Positions 60,765-64,000 of a stretch of 64,000 nt of DNA are shown piece after piece. Both the position numbers and the translations under genes were made by a program. Origin of the DNA: an uncultured Muribaculaceae bacterium (lineage in GTDB: Bacteria > Bacteroidota > Bacteroidia > Bacteroidales > Muribaculaceae); assembly GCA_958439725.1 (NCBI GenBank), contig CAUBWJ010000007.1:29044-93043 (forward strand), given 5' to 3'. Within the stretch, counting starts at the first letter, position 1; each line of letters starts with the position of its first letter. The notes beneath the pieces were generated by a model that was not told the origin of the DNA, did no database searches, and saw only the letters and a program-made list of their open reading frames with translations.

Positions 60765-61514
60765 ATGCTGAAAGAAGAAAGGCTGAATATTATCTTGAAG
60801 CATATTTCAAGTGATAGCAGAATTTACGTCACGACCCTTAGTTCCGAGCTCGGTGTAAGCGATGATACCATCAGGCGTGACATCGTCGAACTTGAACAGA
60901 AAGGACTTCTTACCAAGGTACACGGAGGAGCGATAGCTCGTTCGGGAATATCAATAGAGTTTACAGAGCGTCTGAACACTGACATGGAGATGAAGAGACA
61001 TCTCGTCGGCAAGATTGTCCCTTTGTTCAAAAACGACGATGTCATACTTATTGACGGCGGTACCACAAATCTTGAGCTTGTCAGATCACTTCCCGCTGAC
61101 AAACACTTCACGGTAATAACCAACAGCCTGCCCGTAGCGACCGAACTCTCGTCGAAGCATAATGTCGATGTAACTATACTCGGCGGCCAGATAATCGGCC
61201 CCTCTCAGGTCTCGGCAGGCATCATGACATACCGCGCATTGGAAAATATATATCCTGACTGGACTATAGTCGGAGTCAGTGACCTACATCCCGAGAAAGG
61301 CCTGATGACGACCATTCAGGAGGAAGCCATAGTAAAACGCAGCTTCATTGAGCAAGGGGGAAAACGCGTTGTGATAGCGACTTCCAACAAGCTGAATACT
61401 GCCCATCACTACAGGTTCGCGTCCCTCTCTGAAATAGACTATCTTGTGGTTGAAGATGACCGCAGGCCCGAGATTCTCGAAAACTGGCCTCGCTTTCAAT
61501 ATCAGCTGTTATAA
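60765..61514 (+). CDS. DeoR/GlpR-family transcriptional repressor
   Basis: A 249-residue DeoR-family regulator. The N-terminal helix-turn-helix (about 6-56) has TLSSELGVSDDTIRRDIVELEQKGLLTKVHGGA, the family signature. The C-terminal sugar-phosphate-binding domain (about 75-230) has LIDGGTTNLELVRSLP and TNSLPVATELSSKHNVDVTILGG, with the conserved GGT and VSDLHPEKGLMT. It is expected to respond to a phosphorylated sugar and to bind the TTTGCGGTTT array upstream, regulating itself and the divergent MFS-HAD pair. Confidence 0.93.
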   Translation: MLKEERLNIILKHISSDSRIYVTTLSSELGVSDDTIRRDIVELEQKGLLTKVHGGAIARSGISIEFTERLNTDMEMKRHLVGKIVPLFKNDDVILIDGGTTNLELVRSLPADKHFTVITNSLPVATELSSKHNVDVTILGGQIIGPSQVSAGIMTYRALENIYPDWTIVGVSDLHPEKGLMTTIQEEAIVKRSFIEQGGKRVVIATSNKLNTAHHYRFASLSEIDYLVVEDDRRPEILENWPRFQYQLL

Positions 61515-61574
61515 TCGGTTTTATGGGAAAAATTCTGGCTGGACATTTGGGCGGCATTCTCGTATCCTCTAAAA

Positions 61575-61613
61575 ATAAAAAAAACAGCCTCCGGTGGATA
61601 TCTCCGAAGACTG
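61575..61613 (-). terminator. Terminator of aldo/keto reductase operon
   Basis: On the minus strand CAGTCTTCGG pairs with CCGGAGGCTG through two G-U pairs, followed by a long T-run (the A-run at 61571-61584). Confidence 0.7.
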
Positions 61614-61644
61614 TCTTTTATGTACTACGTTTGAGTGCTTATAG

Positions 61645-62484
61645 TTATCGCCACCCCATAAACATTTTTACAACCTCAGGGGCATGGTGATCGAAGAAGA
61701 GGCTTTTCCGGGTGTCCAGTAGGGCAATCTCCGCCATGTCTGTTTCGCTCAGGGTAAAATCAAGAATGTCAAGATTCTGCTCCATACGTTCTATATGTGT
61801 GGATTTGGGGATGATTATGACATCACGCTGTACGAGCCAGCGTAATGCCACCTGTGCCACACTCTTGCCGTATTTCTTACCGATTTTTTCAAGGACAGGA
61901 TTGGAGAAGAAGTTGTTGCGGCCCTCGGCAAGCGGCGCCCATGCCATCATGTGCGTTCCAAACTCTTTCATATACTGCTGTGCCTCGGTCTGTTGGTCAA
62001 ATACATGAGTCTCCACCTGATTGACCGCCGGAACAATTTCCACATTGCTTGCAAGGTCAATGAAATGGTCGGGATAGAAATTGCTTACACCTATCGCACG
62101 AAGCTTCCCGTTCCTGTAAGCTGTCTCAAGTGCGCGATAAGCTCCATAACGGTCGCAGAAAGGTTGGTGCAACAGCATCAGGTCAATGTAATCCGTGCCG
62201 AGTTTTCGCAGACTTTCATCTATGGAAGCGAGGGCTTTGTCGTATCCATAGTTGGAAATCCAGACTTTGGAAACAAGAAACAGCTCATCACGTGGAATGC
62301 CGCTTTTTCTTACGGCCGCTCCTACTCCTTCCTCGTTATTATAGGCCTGAGCTGTATCAATCATCCGATACCCGGTCTTAAGGGCATCGCTGACGCAGCG
62401 CTCACACTCGGCCGGAGATACCTGATATACTCCGTAGCCGATCTGAGGCATTTCCACGCCGTTATTCAGTGTTATATTCCTCAT
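61645..62484 (-). CDS. Aldo/keto reductase
   Basis: A 279-residue NADPH-dependent aldo/keto reductase. The catalytic tetrad is visible: Asp in MIDTAQAYNNE (with the Tyr four residues on), Lys in LVSKVWISNYG, and His in LMLLHQPFC. The C-terminal cofactor block is IIPKSTHIERMEQN. Its start overlaps the flavodoxin stop by four bases, so both are one transcription unit. It is a 2,5-diketogluconate-reductase-like size class; the substrate is unknown. Confidence 0.93.
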   Translation of the reverse strand: MRNITLNNGVEMPQIGYGVYQVSPAECERCVSDALKTGYRMIDTAQAYNNEEGVGAAVRKSGIPRDELFLVSKVWISNYGYDKALASIDESLRKLGTDYIDLMLLHQPFCDRYGAYRALETAYRNGKLRAIGVSNFYPDHFIDLASNVEIVPAVNQVETHVFDQQTEAQQYMKEFGTHMMAWAPLAEGRNNFFSNPVLEKIGKKYGKSVAQVALRWLVQRDVIIIPKSTHIERMEQNLDILDFTLSETDMAEIALLDTRKSLFFDHHAPEVVKMFMGWR

Positions 62485-63062
62485 TGTTCAATCCATTTTT
62501 TTATCTGTTCGGGTTTGGCCGGGAGACGCAGGCCGGTTTTCCAGTCAAGGTCGGGATAACCTTTGCCGAGAGTGGCGTCGGCCTCCGACATGGGGCTTTC
62601 GTAGGAAGTGCAGAAAGGATAGAGCGTTTTGCCTTTGAGCTGTTCGCGGTAGTTGTCAAGGAACGTGCGGATCACAGCCGGCTCTTCATGCCACCAGATC
62701 GGGAAGCCGATGAAAACCGTGTCGGTTTCGGCAAAATTGACGTCAACGGGCTTTATAGCAGGGCGCAGCGACTGATTGAGATGTTCCTGCGTGCAACGAG
62801 ACTGTTCGTTGACCCAGTCCACATCTTCCGACGAATATGGCTGCTCGGGCATAAGCCGAATCATTTTCGCTCCGGTAACGGCCGCGATCTCTTTCGCGGC
62901 AAGCTCAGTGTTGCCGGAATGCGTGAAATAAATAATTACTGATTTCATATCATTATCGTTTTGAGACTGCCCGGTGGCACTGTCGGTCGTCGTTTTTGAA
63001 GCACATGCGCTGAGCGACAGCGCTAAGGCCAGGACAGTCAGTATTGGTTTTAATATTTTCAT
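62481..63062 (-). CDS. Flavodoxin-fold lipoprotein
   Basis: A 193-residue flavodoxin-family protein. The N-terminal lipoprotein signal LSLSAC (about 20) is followed by a Thr/Ser/Asp linker, then the FMN-binding loop IIYFTHSGNTELAAK (about 42-56). IGFPIWWHEEPAVIRTFL (about 120) is the typical 90s-loop region of the NAD(P)H-flavodoxin reductase-like group. The lipid anchor would put it in the periplasm, unusual for a flavodoxin; an internal ATG (MKSVIIYF, residue 39) would give a cytosolic form. It overlaps the aldo/keto reductase by four bases. Confidence 0.85.
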   Translation of the reverse strand: MKILKPILTVLALALSLSACASKTTTDSATGQSQNDNDMKSVIIYFTHSGNTELAAKEIAAVTGAKMIRLMPEQPYSSEDVDWVNEQSRCTQEHLNQSLRPAIKPVDVNFAETDTVFIGFPIWWHEEPAVIRTFLDNYREQLKGKTLYPFCTSYESPMSEADATLGKGYPDLDWKTGLRLPAKPEQIKKWIEQ

Positions 63063-63073
63063 TTGTCAAAGTT

Positions 63074-63685
63074 TTATGAGTTTTTTCTGTGAAATCTGTA
63101 GCGAAGCCAGACTATGCCGTTGCCTGCGGTCTCGGAGGACAGCAGCTCCAGTGACTGTCCGGCGGCTGGGTGTTCGTCAGCGTTTCCGAGGTATTCAAAA
63201 ATCGACGGATCCACAGCTTGACCGTCGATACCCGGATAAATCACCAGGCTCAGTCCGCTGATAAGACCTGCGGCGAGCATGGCTCCGTTTATGATGCCTC
63301 CGCCCTGAGTGATATTTTTCTCACCCCGAATTTATCATATAGTACAGACATCGCTTTTTTCAAGTCCGTGGGATCTGCAAGGATTATATAGGAGATCCCT
63401 TTTTCCTCAAGCAGCGCAAGGTAATCGTCGGTGGCGTTAGCTCCCAGTATTACCACGATGTTGTCTCCACGCAGGCGGTCGGAAGTATAGAAAATATCTG
63501 CATCGGGATCTATGGTGATGAAGAGAGGTGCCGAGTCGCGGTGCCCGATATGTATTTTTTCCCAGTGCGGCATATTCCTTGAACAGTTTTGACGGGTCTG
63601 TGCCGTCAAACGGCGGTGTCCAGCGGGAGGGAATAAGCCTTCCGTCCACCGAACTCATGATATGGCATATTATTTCCGGTTTCAT
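63074..63685 (-). pseudogene. RibD C-terminal-type (dihydrofolate-reductase-fold) reductase, decayed
   Basis: Three reading frames together rebuild one RibD_C-like protein. The first (63685 to about 63555) begins MKPEIICHIMSSVDGRL. The second (about 63560 to 63315) has HIGHRDSAPLFITIDPDADI and YDKFGVRKISL. The third (about 63315 to 63074) has QGGGIINGAMLAAGLISGLSL and LELLSSETAGNGIVWLRYRFH. The middle joint appears to lack roughly 40 residues that normally carry the DAW..GR motif, and a one-base deletion separates frames two and three near 63311. A -7 box (TAACTTTG, minus strand) remains at 63708-63715. Confidence 0.75.
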
Positions 63686-63824
63686 ACTTCAGTCATCCTT
63701 TATTCCGCAAAGTTACTTCCGGTTTTTCCGCGGAATGTTACATATAATTCGGGAAAAAGATACATAAACAGACAAAGAGCACCGTAGAATTTCAATTTCG
63801 TGAAACCCGAATGTGATATTTTTG

Positions 63825-63832
63825 TAAATTTG
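63825..63832 (+). promoter_or_regulatory. -7 element 3 nt before an ATG
   Basis: TAAATTTG lies three bases upstream of the ATG at 63836, the same spacing and context (TTTGCGTATGG) as in front of the rhuM-like gene. Confidence 0.5.
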
Positions 63833-63835
63833 CGT

Positions 63836-63973
63836 ATGGAACCACTGAAGGATGTTATAATTGAAGAGACTCTTGAAGGAGTAGGTTCAGCCCGTTTCGA
63901 GAATTATCTTGCTCATGCCTTGTGCCTTGGAGGCAGTTGTCCGTTTAAGAGGGTGTTTCATAACGATTGTTAA
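63836..63973 (+). pseudogene. Short interrupted ORF (45 codons), possible regulator N-terminus
   Basis: Starting at the ATG 63836 the frame gives 45 residues (opening MEPLKDVIIEETLEGVG, then RFENYLAHALCLGGSCPFK) and stops at TAA 63971-63973. The opening looks like the start of an AraC-type cupin domain, but this is a weak impression. From 63949 (GAGGGTGTTTCATAA) the sequence resembles an insertion-sequence end, which would explain the abrupt stop. The window ends 27 bp later. Confidence 0.35.
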
Positions 63974-64000
63974 TTTGCAGGAAGCCTGTTCAAGAGCATT

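Noticed and set aside
63289..63609. Separate small gene
   Set aside because: Its translation is the middle part of a RibD_C-type protein whose ends are in two other frames, so it is part of one pseudogene.

Overview
The window looks like a chromosomal stretch from a Bacteroidota (order Bacteroidales) gut commensal. Many gene starts are preceded by the phylum's -7 element TAnnTTTG, in two cases with a TTTG -33 box exactly 19 nt upstream. Start sites lack consistent Shine-Dalgarno sequences. Gene content includes sulfatase/GH29 fucosidases, an ECF sigma/DUF4974 anti-sigma/beta-barrel receptor trio, a CzcCBA pump, amoebic-type SerA, and lipoproteins with Bacteroidales-style signals. The GC-rich codon use points to a Muribaculaceae-like organism (Duncaniella/Muribaculum type) rather than Bacteroides sensu stricto; that is an inference from style, not a database result.

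Layout. 1-3.4 kb: tail of a sulfatase facing two tandem secreted alpha-L-fucosidases (host-glycan degradation). 3.6-8.8 kb: acyl-CoA ligase (fadD), diverging from mtaB (tRNA ms2t6A), an LpxL-type acyltransferase and a GT2 glycosyltransferase in an overlapping operon. 8.76-9.3 kb: structured gene-free DNA with a 358-bp MITE-like element bounded by 30-bp inverted repeats, and one copy of a composite repeat also found near 0.3 kb and twice near 36.7 kb. 9.3-24.8 kb: housekeeping and metabolism: MFS carrier, a secreted GEVED/B-repeat protein, nucleoside phosphorylase, the serC-serA-thioesterase-dprA operon, a His-rich Spy-like periplasmic protein, a four-helix-bundle/zinc-finger protein, an HGSNAT-like membrane acetyltransferase, tsaC/sua5, a ClC-CBS channel and gdhA. 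25-28.2 kb: LptF/G permease and ribBA. 28.2-35.6 kb: a metal-homeostasis island: a CzcCBA-type RND pump, a divergent Fur-family regulator and an SO_0444-type Cu/Zn permease fused to an HMA domain. 35.6-46.6 kb: DMT exporter, repeats, sigma/anti-sigma/receptor, a solitary RhuM gene sitting between a receptor 3' end and a degenerate second copy of that end, DUF1893, Pit phosphate transporter and a CorC/CNNM protein.

46.6-57.4 kb is the most unusual accessory block. An AraC regulator diverges from a complete TolC-HlyD-ABC-ABC-permease-permease exporter. The exporter converges, with overlapping stop codons, on a three-gene operon (stand-alone amino-acid adenylation domain, GNAT acetyltransferase, Fes-like esterase), which in turn diverges from a second AraC regulator. 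The two exporter ATPases carry complementary defects that fall in the same composite ATP site. 57.4-64 kb: a dienelactone-hydrolase-like secreted enzyme; a YbjI/YbjJ-like HAD phosphatase and MFS pair with a DeoR regulator and a five-copy operator-like array, the HAD gene carrying a 7-T tract that breaks its frame at the catalytic motif; an aldo/keto reductase plus flavodoxin lipoprotein pair; a decayed RibD_C-type reductase pseudogene; and a short interrupted ORF at the right edge that may mark an insertion-sequence junction.

No rRNA, tRNA, CRISPR array or intact transposase was seen.
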